Counted from the first letter of the stretch, positions 1 through 12,596 are shown. The stretch: DNA of 64,000 nt from Elysia crispata (GCA_033675545.1 JAWDGP010003613.1:212001-276000), one strand, 5' to 3'. The notes: generated by a model from the letters alone, not told the origin. Program-made: numbers and translations.

Positions 1-174
1 AGGCCATGATATGCAGCCTTTAACCCTTTCTTTTCTTCATACAATTCATTATTCTGGAGCAGTTTTTACTCCGAACATGAGGGCTGCTTTTGCTTTAATG
101 CTACAGTATGAACAAAGGAGTGCATGAGATGGTAGATATGATTGAGAAAAAAATCAAATTAAAAAAACAAAAAC

Positions 175-336
175 CTGAATTGATGACATTTCATGGATAG
201 CAAGCCCTGAAGCACTGTAAATTTTGGACAGATTCCAGTCAATGTTGAAGGCAAGCTTATAATTTGAGTCTTTATCTGTTGCAGGACATGGGTAGGAAAG
301 TTTTTGTCCCTCTTTCAAGTTAATCATCATTCTTTC
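175..336 (-). CDS. Cadherin exon 32: EC13, first half (gene continues off window)
   Basis: The exon encodes MMINLKEGQKLSYPCPATDK and FNIDWNLSKIYSASGLAIHE, ending at SSIQ|. It is 162 nt in phase 0-0 and corresponds to exon 20 (165 nt). The acceptor TGTACACAG| is good; the donor CAG|GTTTTTG is weak. Bases 1-174 are intron with nothing recognisable; the rest of the gene lies to the left. Confidence 0.86.
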
Positions 337-728
337 CTGTGTACACAAGAACATTAAAAAAAGAAAGGGCAATGAAACAGTTACCAACATGAATTTAAGA
401 TAAAAATACACAATAATAAGGAAAGTGTGAGTGATGTTAAGAAACCCAAAAGTTCACGTCAATTAGATCAAGGTGTATCTGCATTGAAATTTTTGATTTG
501 ATGAAAAAAGAAACAAAAAAACATGACATTTTTTTTAAATGTAATAAGGCCATCTTAAATCAAGATATTCTTATTCAGGATTCATATGAGATTAGATTTC
601 ATACATCTTCTAAGTACATGATATTGTGACATACAAAAAATGTGTGATTGTCTGTAGACAGCTTGCTTACAACCAACTTTTCCTGTTAAAAAAATAAAAT
701 GCCACAATGCTCTTTGCACAATACTTAC

Positions 729-1003
729 ATTGTCAAATGCTGGTGGCACATCATTAACGTCCAATACTGTAACCACCAACGCACAGGCACTGGACTTGGT
801 TGGAGAACCTAAATCTGTGACTATTACACTGATTGTATGGCTATTTGATTGCTCAAAGTCTAGTCCCGCACGGGTAGATATTTTCCCTGAATTGCTGTCT
901 ATGGCAAAAAGATCTTCACTTGATTGGTCAACAGAGAACAAAAATCTGTTGTTAGGAGCAATTTCATCTTCATCTGTAGCATTGACCACAATGATCTGAA
1001 AAT
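729..1003 (-). CDS. Cadherin exon 31: EC12 body and linker
   Basis: The exon encodes IIVVNATDEDEIAPNNRFLF, LFAIDSNSGKISTRAGLDFE and SVIVTDLGSPTKSSACALVV, ending DVNDVPPAFDN|. The acceptor CTTAG|ATTTTCAG is chosen over the nearer TTTCAG because only it keeps phase 1 and gives the 275-nt length of exon 19. Intron 31 (337-728) holds nothing recognisable. Confidence 0.95.
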
Positions 1004-1360
1004 CTAAGAAGATTAAAGACCCTTCAAAAAGATGCCACTTGCTACTTCTGATATCCCTAAATATATTTGTTTCAATATTCGAGACATATTCTAGCACATC
1101 TTATTTGAACTTTGTAATATGCCATAGTACTGAGGATAAAGGAAAATAGACCATATAAAGACGAACAATAAATGTATACTTAGTCTATTAATGAACTTTT
1201 TGGCAATGTTCATGTCTTCTTTCAGTTTAAATTTCAAATAAAATGACCTGTAGAAGAAACACAGAAAATTTATCTCTTTGGTACATCAAAATATGTTCAC
1301 AACTTGGAATGGTCAAAGTTGTTATTTTAAAAATTGATAAACCATTGAATGTCAACTTAC

Positions 1361-1430
1361 TTTCTAGGTTTTCCTTCACTGTAACATTATAGACAGCAGA
1401 ATCACATCTTGGACTACGATTATTTATGTC
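1361..1430 (-). CDS. Cadherin exon 30: EC11-EC12 linker (non-canonical)
   Basis: This 70-nt exon encodes DINNRSPRCDSAVYNVTVKE and NLE, phase 0 to 1, the paralogue of exon 18. The linker again has NN for ND and Cys for Phe. The acceptor is GTTTTCAG| and the donor GAAA|GTAAG. Intron 30 (1004-1360) holds nothing recognisable. Confidence 0.93.
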
Positions 1431-2495
1431 CTGAAAACAAAAGTTTATGATACTTTAATAGAAAAAAAAATGGAGGTTTATTGCACACTTTTATCCACAG
1501 CTTAAGCTGCACACATTCATACCTGGGTCTAGAAAGGTAACTCAGTCAAGTGATTTCCAACCATACTGATCAAAAGCCTTAGTTGCCAGGTTTCTACAAG
1601 GATTAACCTGAATTCTCATCTTATTTATTCTACCTATTTATGTGTGTGCCGCTAAATACTTGAAGTAAATATCAATAACTAACTCATGGGTCTAAACTAT
1701 TGCCAGAAGAAATCAGGTTGTTTCTTTCACTTTCACCTAGCTTCACTTTATGAAAATAAACTGCATTTCAACTTAGTATAAAACAGTTCCTTATCTTTTT
1801 TTGGATTTAGTATGACTCAATTTCTAAATGGTAAGACTAATTTGTAGCATAGTAATTTTGTAGAAATACCCATGAATTTTGTATTATTGTTTTACACACC
1901 CTTTTCAGTGATTTTTTTAACAAAGCCACACCTTTACCCATCTTGTGATATAAATACAGAAGCTTTGATCAACGTTTAGACACCTAAGATATTTTCAAGC
2001 TTACTTATAAATCAGCCAAAAAATTGGTTGCATTTCTGAGAATAAAATTTGAATGCTTTTTACTTATAATCATTCTGTAATTTGAAGTTCATAAAATGCT
2101 TTTTGCTCATTTACTTCTTTGTACAATATAGTTTGACTTCAATATATCAAATATTTTACAATTCAAAATACCATTGATTTTCCAATAAAAAACTTACAAT
2201 TGGCTAAATTTGCTAATACAGCCAATTTAGTTTTATACTTCTAGTATTAGCAATATTCCTTTTATTAAAAAAGAATGATTTGGGCTGTCAAACCTCTTTT
2301 TGAATAGGTTATCTTTTACTCGAATAATATTTTTATAGAGCCAGAAGCACCTAAGATTTATTTCTTTTAGGAAGCTCACCGTTGTTTTTTTCTTTTAACT
2401 AGTGCGCTTTATTAAATATTTTCTTCCAGGATAAAAACTTAAAAGAATATTAATAAGAAATATTGCATCAGCTACATGTTTCCTTACAACCATAC

Positions 2496-2658
2496 CTCTA
2501 ATCTCACGATAACTGAAACACTTCTGTTAAGGGGAACTTCTCCCTGGTCAGAAGCACAAACAGTAAGAATGATTGTTCCATGTTGAGTGGAAGGGAAGAT
2601 GGTGTCCTCATAAAAAATGGGCTTCAGCATTGTCACAGTCCCATTATTTTGATCAATA
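2496..2658 (-). CDS. Cadherin exon 29: EC11, second half
   Basis: The exon completes the split Ser codon and encodes IDQNNGTVTMLKPIFYEDTI, then IILTVCASDQGEVPLNRSVS. It is 163 nt as exon 17 and again has YED in place of DRE. Intron 29 (1431-2495) is AT-rich with nothing recognisable. Confidence 0.94.
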
Positions 2659-3179
2659 CTGAAAGGAGAAAGTTTATTTTCCCCAATCCTATAATCGACA
2701 CCAATGTGAGAGCAAAAAATGAAGAAAAATTTGCATATCCTTTTAATTTGATAAGAAGATGACTTAATAGCCCATTACAACATTTCACAAGACAAGTTTC
2801 AATTAAACAAAGTTTGCATTTATTGTTTTTTTTTTTATTTTTACAGACAAAACTGAACTAAATACAAGCAAATTAACTATCAAAATGTCATAAGCTGAAT
2901 GTCAGTAAGTGTTCTTGATTAAACAAATCAGCAATCATCTGAGTTTGTTACTCATGCGTCTAAATAAGACCATTTCTGAAGACGTTTGCAATGTTACTGA
3001 TGAAGCCAAAATTAAGGCAAAATGTCTTACATAATTTTTAATAATTCATCTTTGTCCAAATAAGTTCAGGTTGGGTGATTGTTTACACCTTAAGTTATTT
3101 TATTCCATCTTTCACCCATGTTTACTACGGATCCTTCAACAGCTGTGCCGAAGAGTTCAGCATTTGGTTTTTTTTTATA

Positions 3180-4545
3180 TTGCTGGTCCACCTATGATGA
3201 AAGATAAGATCCGGGGAGCAATAAGAAAAATGAAATGAGGCAAAGCAACAGGCTCAGATATCAGGGGAACTCTTAGAAACACTTGAAGAGAAGACCATGG
3301 AATTGATAAGATCACCAAATTACTCAATGAAATCTCTAGAATGATTGTCTTATGAGTGATATCACTAAAATACTTTCAAGAATCATCATGATGTGAGTCA
3401 GAAATAAAATCAAACCAGAAATAGCGAAGAAACAGTGTGGCTTTGTGAAGAGAAAAGGCATAACAAATGCAAATTACACTCTTCGAACTACAATTGAATG
3501 AGTTCTGGAAGTAGAAAAGCAGGTATATCTGTGCTTCATTCACCAAGGCATTTGACAAAATAGGACATGATGATATAATCAAACAAATAACAGTAGCAGA
3601 TAGATAGAAAAAAATCTATCAGTGATCAAAAACATGTACTGGGAACAGACAGCAACAATGCAAGTTGATGGGAAAATCAGCTTATTTAAAAAACAAATTG
3701 TGTTGTCAGACAAGGGTGTGTGTTTTTTCCAGATCTTTTCTCTCTCTCCATTGAAATGATTATGCAAAACCTAGAAGGATACCCAGGACTTAAAGAAGAA
3801 GGGCGCAAAGTAAACAACTTGAGATTTATTGATGACACTGTATTAATTGTGGAAATAAAGACTTGCAACATTTTGGGCTATTAGACATCGTTGAAAAGAA
3901 AGCAGAAGGAAAGGGCTGGAATTGAATAGAAAAAAGAAGGAAGTAATGGTCATCAGTCAAAGTGTCCACAGATCAACATCTTTATCAATGGGAATAAACT
4001 CAAGCAAAGTGATCAATTCAAATCCTTGGGTACTTTAATATCAAGTGATAGACAAAACAACACTGAAATTGCATCAAGAATAGGACAAGCAAAAAGAGTT
4101 TTCACAAAATGAAATCAATAGTAACAAATAACCACATCTCGATTCACACAGGAACGGCTCTGGAATGCTGTTCTGAACCCACTCTGATGTATGGCTTGGA
4201 CAATTTCCAAACAGTTACAAAAGAAACTGGATGTAATTTTTACGGAAAATGCTACGAATCTCATGGACTACAAAGAAATCAAACGAAACAGTGTTACGAG
4301 GAGCCGACATAACAAGATCATTCATAAATAGAAAAGGTATGTGATGAGAAGAGAGAAACTAGAACGTCCTGTGACAACTAGAATGATCCAAGGAAAACGC
4401 AGCAGGGCCAAACAGCATGAAAGGATGTTGGATGGACAAATTGGCTAAAAGTAGGACAAGTAGCAGATGCACTGAAAGTAATGAGGGATAGAGGTGCGTC
4501 GAAGATTATAATCACCTACACTAAAGAGCATGAGACCTGATTAAT
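3180..4545 (+). mobile_element. LINE (APE-type, endonuclease-reverse transcriptase) relic
   Basis: Broken in several frames, the plus strand carries reverse-transcriptase landmarks in order: QCGFVKRKGITNANYTLRT (from about 3434), KAFDKIGHDDIIKQ (about 3545), VRQGCVFFPDLFSLSIEMIM (about 3700), NNLRFIDDT with the catalytic YADD box as FIDD (3825-3836), FKSLGTLISSD (about 4020), and after 4130 ALECCSEPTLMYGL, a region typical of the thumb of invertebrate jockey/RTE-like elements. Many stops and shifts show it is dead. It lies in cadherin intron 28, antisense to the gene. Confidence 0.85.
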
Positions 4546-5249
4546 TAAATCTGAAAGCCTCACTTTGTCCCTGTCTTTTTATCCATTTATTTATTCATTC
4601 ATTCATTCTTGCAGCAACTATTTCAGATAACAGAGTTCTTGGCTTTTCACAATCTTTCACCAAGACTTACAAGGTTCTCAATCACAAAGAGTCACTAAAA
4701 GTCATTATAATCAACACCATCAAAGCAGGGTGTCCAGGCACAATTGTTTCTAAAAATCCTGCCTGGGATATCTATATCCTACCATAAAAAATAAAGATGT
4801 TAAAAGATAGGAATGCGAATGCAGTTTCTCTTCACCATTTTCTCTCATTTCATTACTTTTCATAATTAGACTTTGAGCTTTATTTAAATAATCAATGGCT
4901 GTTTGAGATCATTGTCCATTGCAATTATCTTAATTTTAACCTTAAAGTGTGTTGTTTTTCACGTTTAATTTTCCTTCCAGATATCTAATTTTTTCTACTA
5001 ATTTCAATTCTAACTCCCTATATACCCTCTGAAAGGGTTCCATGATGATGATAAATGGGTTTGGAAGAAACAGCCCAACCTGAATTGAGGGGATGGAAGC
5101 ATGATGGCTCATTGTTTTTGTGGTGCATAAAAAACTAATTGCGCATAAGTAATTTTTACTAAGAAAAAAAAAACAGTCTTCATTTTGGATGAAGATCAAA
5201 GAGAGATACAGCTTTAAGAAGAAAAAAAAATTACATTCTTTTTACCTAC

Positions 5250-5335
5250 CTAAAGTAATCCAGTAAATTCTCAGGGGACGTCGAAGATAAGCTGTAAACA
5301 ATTTCTGCATTTTTTCCCTCGTCTTTGTCAGAGGC
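5250..5335 (-). CDS. Cadherin exon 28: EC11, first half
   Basis: The exon encodes ASDKDEGKNAEIVYSLSSTS and PENLLDYF, 86 nt, phase 0 to 2, two codons shorter than exon 16. The donor is TTTAG|GTAGGT. Intron 28 (2659-5249) holds the LINE reverse-transcriptase relic; 4.56-5.2 kb is unremarkable. Confidence 0.93.
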
Positions 5336-5478
5336 CTTTACAAGAGTGATTAAGTTTCAAAGATAAAATAATAGAATATAAAATTTTGTTCACAGTAAAC
5401 GAATTCCTGTAGTCTCAATCTTGCATATCAAAAAATCTTCATATGCATCATATTAATTTCTTGTTTAGAAGATTGGTT

Positions 5479-5596
5479 GAAAATTAAAAAAAAGGGCGTT
5501 TTTATTATTTTCTGATACAAGTAACTGTCTGCATGAAGAAAATTAAAAAAAAGGGCGTTTGTATTATTTTCTGATACAAGTAACTGTCAGCATGAA
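5479..5596. repeat. 59-bp tandem duplication (2 copies)
   Basis: Two adjacent copies, each holding AAGGGCGTTT and TCTGATACAAGTAACTGTC, start at about 5479 and 5538 and differ at only a few bases. It lies in cadherin intron 27. Confidence 0.85.
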
Positions 5597-5677
5597 TCAA
5601 CAAATTCTGCTGTATATACTTGCCTTAGGTTTTATAAATTCAAAATCTAGAGTGATGTATAGCTCTAATATTTCTAC

Positions 5678-5803
5678 CTCAACTTGGACGTGGTCCCTCA
5701 TTTTAATACTGTCCTCTTCCACTGAGGTCTCATATTGAGAGCTACTGAATTCAGGGTAATTGTCATTTTTGTCTGTCAAGCGAATTGTCAAAGCACAGCT
5801 TTC
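5678..5803 (-). CDS. Cadherin exon 27: EC10-EC11 linker
   Basis: The exon encodes CALTIRLTDKNDNYPEF and the EC11 opening QYETSVEEDSIKMRDHVQVE. It is 126 nt, identical in length and phase to exon 15. Intron 27 (5336-5677) contains a two-copy 59-bp tandem duplication. Confidence 0.94.
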
Positions 5804-6354
5804 CTGAAAAGATGTAGGAGGGAAAAGGAAGGACACTTTCGACATTGAGACACACTATAGAAAAATCTAATGCTAAGAATTATATATGCAAAAGTTTTGA
5901 TGATATCTGTTTAATTATTACTCACTGATAACTACAGAAATGTTTTTTCACTGCCAATAATTTTTTTCTTTAATAATACTCTTGGTCTTTGACATATTTC
6001 TGTTCAGTTTCAAGAATAAGTTTGTGCAAAACACTTTTATCTTTGAAAAGTCATCAAAAGATCTATTTGAAAAAAAAAATACATAGCGATGCTCTGAGTC
6101 AAGTACTTTTCAAGCCCACTTTTTTAATCCATTGAAAAGTCCAAAAAAGTTAACATTCCTTACCCAAAGGCATTAATTAAATTTCTTTTGATTATCATAT
6201 GTTTCCAGCCTAATATCAGCAAATGAAACTGCTCAATCACTCATAAAATGTTGCTATGAAATATCTTTCTGTAAGCTTTTGTTTTACATTGATATTGTCC
6301 AATATGAAAAAAGAATGAGACAAATTACAATGTAGTACAAATCATTGAACTAAC

Positions 6355-6469
6355 CTTGCGTCCTCCACCATCTTGAGCAATGACAGTTATGTAAAACACA
6401 GCCTGTGTCTCTCGGTCAAGATTTATATAGGCCACAGTCACAAGTCCAGTGTTCTTGTGTATGTTAAAA
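6355..6469 (-). CDS. Cadherin exon 26: EC10, second half
   Basis: The exon encodes FNIHKNTGLVTVAYINLDRE and then FYITVIAQDGGGRK. It is 115 nt, phase 2 to 0, identical to exon 14, and shares the DGGGR turn. The acceptor ACTCAAG| has a weak pyrimidine tract, yet the paralogy fixes it. Intron 26 (5804-6354) holds nothing recognisable. Confidence 0.94.
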
Positions 6470-6834
6470 CTTGAGTTTTGAAAAAAACAAAGTATGACCT
6501 GATTTTTCTCTCCTGACAATAATGACAAAGAATAAGAGTAAAAAAAATAAGAGCAAGAAAAATAGAAACATATACACCATATCTAAGCCTACCCTGAGCA
6601 GTTTTCTAAAACAGAAAAGAACTGTTATTTGAAAACTTTTGCTGCCAATGGGCAAATGTAATTTAATTTAGATAAATGTCTCAAAAACCTCAAAATAAAG
6701 GGTTTTAAGTTTTGCTCATATGTAAAAATGGAAAAATTTAATGTGCATTTCATTATTTATACATGTATATAGAGAATAAGAAATAGAGACAGAGAAACAA
6801 AGAAAGAAAGAAAGAAAGAAAGAAGGAAAAAGGG

Positions 6835-6838
6835 AGAG

Positions 6839-6934
<96 letters not shown>
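6835..6934. repeat. GA microsatellite
   Basis: A (GA)n tract is preceded by AAAG repeats (6800-6830) and a short GATA run. It lies in cadherin intron 25; the transcript would read (CU)n. Confidence 0.97.
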
Positions 6935-6935
<1 letters not shown>

Positions 6936-7268
6936 TTCATCGAGAAAGAGATTGAGGGTAATGAAAGTTGACATAGAAAAACAAAGATGCGGGCGAAGGA
7001 ACAGAGGCAATAAACAATCACACTAACTTATCAGGTCTGAAGAGATACACTCTACAGCACTGTTAATGTATGTCATGTGTTCTGTAGCTGTAGGGCCATT
7101 TTAATGCTGACAAGCTGCAGACTTATGCACTCGTTCCAAATGGATGAAAACTTGATGATTGCAAAATTTACTAAAGGTGAAATATTATTAGGGTATTTTC
7201 AGGTTTAACTTCAACAATTTTAACTGCATCCCAAATATAATTATGAACGCCTAAGCTAATGATCTTAC

Positions 7269-7336
7269 AATGAGTTCTGTCTGTCAAAGGAATAAGTCAC
7301 ACTTGATGCATTTATGGGATCATCTTTATCTAAAGC
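7269..7336 (-). CDS. Cadherin exon 25: EC10, calcium motif
   Basis: This 68-nt exon (phase 0 to 2) encodes ALDKDDPINASSVTYSFDRQ and NS. The acceptor is TTTACTTCAG| and the donor ATT|GTAAGA. It is three codons shorter than its paralogue exon 13 but has the same phases. Intron 25 (6470-7268) carries a GA tract at 6.83-6.93 kb. Confidence 0.92.
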
Positions 7337-7949
7337 CTGAAGTAAAAAATAAAGAAAACGGTTAAAATTTATAAGTTGTGAAAATCTTGGAAAGGATATA
7401 CAAAATTATTTCAACACTCCTAACCATTATATTTTAAATCAAATATAAAACGGGCATCATTTGAGTATGGAAATTTTGAAATAAATAAATCAATGTAGTG
7501 TAAATTTTACAAGTCGTTTCTCAAAACAAAAGAAAAATTAACAAAAACTAGTTCATTGAATTCCTATCATGTAAGTTTTCCTCAGAGTTTAGTAATAGGT
7601 ACAAATATATACAGATAATTTAAGAAATATGGTGAAAAAATTTAAAGATCAATTTGCAATTCAAATGATAGACATAGGACAGTTCATCGCAATACTGTGT
7701 GTTTTCCTAATCTATTTAAATCAACACTTAAACACTTATTCAAATAATTCCAGTGAAAAGTACCTAAAGGTTCAATGCACTGTGAGAACTCATAGGATAT
7801 TAGCCTTCATGATGGAAAATGTTTGACTGCACATATAAATGGGATGCAGTTTAAATTAGATCACTGTTCTCATTCATTAAAAAACTGAGAAGATGACATT
7901 AAAATAAAGGATCTTAGTATGATTTAAGAAAACAGTTTCAATAAACCAT

Positions 7950-9490
7950 ATTGTTTCATTCTCTAGGAAATGCTGCAATTTTTTTTAAGGAAAATGCCCA
8001 GAGAAAAACGAAATGGATTCCCTTTGTAGACTCTGTAGAAAGTGATGATGTTAAATTTGTAACCAATACTTTGAAACCAAACCCAAAGAGCAAACCTATG
8101 CTGCTTCTGTGTGGTATATTAACTGTCCTGTGACAGAAACTAACATATACTGTACATTTTCAGTAAAATCCAAGAGGACAGCAACACACTGAGAATACCA
8201 TCATCATGGACACAGATTTGTAGGGACACATTTACCTACATGTATGGATTTAGCAGAGGTCTTTTGAAGAGTTGGATAACTGAAGTAAAGCTGTTACTGA
8301 TTAAATGTAAAAAGAAAAGTGTTTTGAACCTCTTCCAAGAGTTAAAAGACAACTCTGAAAGTTCTGGCTACCAGGGCATTTGCAAAATTTGGTCAGCTTT
8401 GCTCCCCTTCATAAAAAATATACCACCAGCTACAGCTTTATGGTGGAAACGGCAACAAGATTTCAAAATTGGCAAAAACCAGAAATCAACTAGCACTGCA
8501 GAGCCAATTCATACGGGAGACAGGTGAGCACCTTACATCAATCACAATCAAATGCTTATATTTTAGATCAGAGTAAAAGTAAGTGAAAAGAAACCTTAAC
8601 AACAGCATTAAGGATCTTAGGAAGCATGTACATTGTATCTTTGAGGGAACTATGTATTTTAGATTTCGCCCAGCAAGTGCATTAATCTTCTGACCTCCAG
8701 CAGCTTACGTTTTTCAATTTCAAGACCCCTCGCAAGTGTGGTTTACTTGGAGCATGCTGTGAGGCCCTTTATTGTGATTTACCTGATTGAAGAAGCCTAC
8801 TCACTAGGTAAGGGTTCAAGTTATTACATTCCTCCATCACTTTTTGGAAAATTATGGTGTAGGAGAAACAAACCTCCATTTTCATGCACACAACTGCAGG
8901 CACCAAAATAAGAGCAGCTGCATGATACAATATTTAGATTGGCGTGTAGTTACAGGAAGGCATCAGACTGTTGGGTTAAGCCTTTTGTTAACGAGACATA
9001 TTAAGTTCACACCTATTCACTGTTTTGGCATCATGAAAAGGAAATACAGAGTAAATAAAATCAACTCCTTATATTGTCTGAAAGATGTGGTGAATGCCAT
9101 TTTCATTTACAAAAATGTACATATCATTGTACGCATCTGTCCAATTCTATGGCTTAACAGATTTCCCAAATTTCCATTAAAAAAAAAGATACAGTGCATT
9201 AAAGTGCAGCAGTTTCCACTTTACAGACAGAGGTTCAACTTGCAGAGCTCATATATGCTGAAAAGTTCATGCAGGACATTTTTAAACTCTGTTCTGGCAG
9301 ATGCCATGCCACAAAGGCAAAATCTCTCAAGTCTCGACTTAAAGAGGCAAGAATACCTCTTTCAGAAAATCTGCCCATAAACAAGTCTGTCCACAGCCCT
9401 TCAACTAATAATGAGTTAGAAAACCATGAGTTGTCAGATAAAGAGGAGCAGCCAGCTGCAACAGCTCTTTCAACAATTATTATGTAAATC
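7950..9490 (+). mobile_element. Relic of a DUF7869-type transposon-associated protein
   Basis: The plus strand holds pieces of a protein widespread in aquatic invertebrates and usually counted as transposon-derived: GICKIWSALLPFIKNIPPAT (about 8384), ITFLHHFLENYGVGETNLHF (about 8823-8882), then HAHNC, QYLDWRVVTGRHQTVGLSLL (about 8929) and HCFGIMKRKYRV, ending with NLSSLDLKRQEYLFQKICP (about 9322). The family match is from memory. The usual ADNCxGQNKN motif reads AHNCRHQNKS, so a key acidic residue is lost; stops and frame changes between blocks mark it as a pseudogene. It is antisense in cadherin intron 24. Confidence 0.72.
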
Positions 9491-10535
9491 TTCTATTTTT
9501 AAGCTTACTTTCTTTAAAAAAATACTTTTTATCCACCTAACCCAAACTATTAGGCGTTGATTAATTTGTGTCGGTGTTTTATGCTGAGGTCTAATCATGA
9601 TTCATAAGCTTTTAGGTATTTTCTTTATTCTTCTGTATACACACTGGGCACACTTAACTCTTTGCATTCAGTCCCACGCTCACAGTGTGAAGCTGATCTC
9701 TATAGTCGTCTGCGTCAACACTGTGAGCGTGAATACAAAATGTGTCTCCCATAATTCTGGCAGGCTACCCAAAAAATTCTGGCTGCAGATAGTTAAGTTT
9801 ACTGCCTTATTGACATATTGGGAAAAAAAACCCACATTCTTGGGGTTCTGCCAGTCTAGTACGAAGGTTAAAAAATTTTATAAGACCATTTGAGTTCATT
9901 TGTATAACTCATTAAAATATTAAGATATTTGAAAAATATTATGTGCTACTTACTCAAAATAAGCAGAGCTTCAGCATAGTACCAATATCTTAATATGGTA
10001 CAACATGAACCTGGGCCTATTTTCCCACACAGTTTTGTTTTTTCTTTAAGTATATTTAATCCTCAACCGCAACTATTATTTTGTCTCTCAATTATCATTT
10101 AAACTATATGATGTTGCATTGCATGCTATCACATGAAATACTATTAATTGAAGAACATTTATAACAGTAAAATTACTGTGTTTTAAATGGTTGAGTAATT
10201 GTTCTCAGTCAAACAAAGCAACTTTTTAAAGGAAGATGCTTTATTTATATTACGAAAAAAAATTATAACTGTTTAACTATCTTCAAAATTAAACTAATAA
10301 GACGAAGAGAAAAATATGAAGCAGCAAAAAAAAAAAACGTTCTTTCTAAAAGTTAGCTTTTAAAGAAAATAATATATGAAATAGAAAGAGTTGACTGGTT
10401 ATGGCAAGTTTCTTTCGCAGCAAGGGACTTAACTCAAACTTATTTACATCCCTAGGAATATGACCAGAAAATAGATTGTAAACTAATAAAGATATAATTA
10501 AATTTTTTTAGCAGAAAGATTGACAATAACTTTAC

Positions 10536-10700
10536 CTGAATCTGTATCACTGAGTAATCCATTGGACTGCCCTCTGGAATTTCAACTTCATAGGATGATT
10601 TATTAAAAGAAGGGTAATTATCATTTTCATTTAGAATGCTGACTTCCACTGATGCACCACTGCGGAAAGAGTCCTGTGTTCCCACTTCCATTACTTCTAG
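10536..10700 (-). CDS. Cadherin exon 24: EC9-EC10 linker (cassette copy B, exon 1)
   Basis: The exon encodes ASVEVSILNENDNYPSF and the EC10 opening SSYEVEIPEGSPMDYSVIQI. It is 165 nt, phase 0-0, the counterpart of exon 12 and therefore the start of the second cassette. The linker reads NENDN. Intron 24 (7337-10535) carries the DUF7869-type relic; 9.55-10.5 kb is plain AT-rich sequence. Confidence 0.94.
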
Positions 10701-11340
10701 CTAAAATGGAATTTTGAAGTAAGTTTTAAGGCATTATTTGCAGCAAAGATAAATGTTTAGACCATTTTTTTTGCAAATTGTTTTAAATCTGACATTCACT
10801 ACAAGCTAAATACTTAAATGAAAGGGGCTAAGGAGAATAATCTCTATTGTCAGTCTTTTATGGAGCATTACCTCTCTCATGCCATATAGCAGACAGCAGT
10901 GCTAATTAAGGAAAGATAGAAGAAAAGGATGGATTCTTGACATTTGAACGGCTATAAAAAAACCGGAATCACATTGGATGGATTAAAGATAAAAAGTAAT
11001 CAAAACTATTGCCAAATTATACATAGAGCAACAAATCTTTCAGCCCTGTAAAGTCTCATTTCATTTAAAAGAACTCTTGAAAGATGATTCACTCTATCCA
11101 TAATTTATTCGCCCTATTTCATCACCTTCAATACATACTTTTTTTGGTGTCTATAAATTTGACAAGCTCATTGCCTAAATTAGAGAAGTAAAAGAAAAAT
11201 ATGTGATTCCATATAGTACATCTAATACCCATATTTTAAAAATACATTTTATGTTTTGCAAGAAAAGGGATTGGGAAAGTTACATTTGCTTTACGAAAGA
11301 CTGTGGTTTTTGTTTAGTAAAAGAAATGAGAACCACTTAC

Positions 11341-11493
11341 ATCAATGATAATTTTTGTACGACTTTCAAAGTCAATGTCAGTTGAATTGATGACAATGAT
11401 GTTGAAAGACTGAGATGCAGTTCCACCTGGTGGTTCAATACCAAAAGTGGTATTGTGTGTGAGCAGCTTGATTTCAAACTTGCTGTAAATATC
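11341..11493 (-). CDS. Cadherin exon 23: EC9, second half
   Basis: The exon encodes YSKFEIKLLTHNTTFGIEPP and FNIIVINSTDIDFESRTKII, with the LDFE-type calcium motif. It is 153 nt, phase 0-0, as exon 11. Intron 23 (10701-11340) holds nothing recognisable. Confidence 0.93.
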
Positions 11494-11765
11494 CTGTATT
11501 TTTAACATTGCCAGAATAAACATTGAAACATTGTTATGATAAAGTATACCATTTAAAAAAAAAAACTGGTTAAAAACACATTTTTCTATATATAAAAATG
11601 GTTTTTGATCAATAGACGATAATTTTACTGCCGAGAAAAAAAAGTTCTATTCTTCCAAAAACCCCTAGCACACAAAAATGATTTTGGTAAATTTATCTAA
11701 ACTTGCAAAATTTTTCATGCTAGTGAGGATGAACACTAGAGATAAAAACATAAAGGCTCTCTTAC

Positions 11766-11923
11766 ATCAGCATCTTGGTCTTCCACTTTCAAAATGAGTC
11801 CGTCATTCAAACTAATCAAACTACCATCAGGCAAATTCTCTTTGATGGTGGTCGTGTAGAATGTCCCATCAGTGAAATTCGGTTTATTGTCATTAACATC
11901 CTTCACCAGAATTGAGATCGTTG
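11766..11923 (-). CDS. Cadherin exon 22: EC8-EC9 linker
   Basis: The exon encodes ISILVKDVNDNKPNF and the EC9 opening FYTTTIKENLPDGSLISL, then GLILKVEDQDAD. It is 158 nt, phase 1 to 0. The linker NDNKPNF is the same as in exon 10, consistent with EC4 and EC9 being paralogous. Intron 22 (11494-11765) is short and unremarkable. Confidence 0.95.
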
Positions 11924-12596
11924 CTAAAATTGATAGATTTTAAACAAGAAATATTGCCACATTAGAATGCTTTCACCAGATATAGAGCATCTAATTTTCA
12001 AAGCTAAATTTAAAAAGCTATACTTTTTTTTCAGTTATATTTCAAGTCCTGTTACCATAATTAAAAAATTCTCCATTCAATTTTTTTTTTGTTTTTTTCA
12101 TTGTTAGCTTAGCATTCCATCTTCGCATTTAGGTGATCTGACTTCTGAAATAATTGAAAGATTGAAGCAGTTTTAGAAAAGACGAAATTTTTCATGATAT
12201 AACACTCAACTGAGAATCAAAGCTCTAAAACATTTGTGCTGACACACAAATTAATTTTTTCAAGAAATAAAGTCTGTTTCAATAGCTTTCCTTTTGATTG
12301 TATATACATTCTAAAGCCAAGATTGAAGAGGAACAAATTATAATCAATCTAATCATAAAGAATCTTTCGATCCCAATGTCACCTAGGGCAATTGTTGATT
12401 CCCCCCCCCAAGAAAAAAAAAAGAAAAAATCTCTTTAAATATCTAAATCTCTGATTACATCTCATAACATTTTAGCAATGTGCTATCAAGTCCGTCAAGT
12501 TTCTACAAAGAAATAAAAGGCTGAATGTACAGTTACAGCTTGATGTTAAGTTGCAAAACACAAAATCCAAAAAACCTTTCTTGATTGAATGAATAC

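Noticed and set aside
730-999. Plus-strand open frame of 89 residues
   Set aside because: It is the antisense shadow of cadherin exon 31.
995-1003. Acceptor TTTTCAG for exon 31
   Set aside because: It breaks the frame from exon 30 and the 275-nt match with exon 19; CTTAG eight bases upstream satisfies both.
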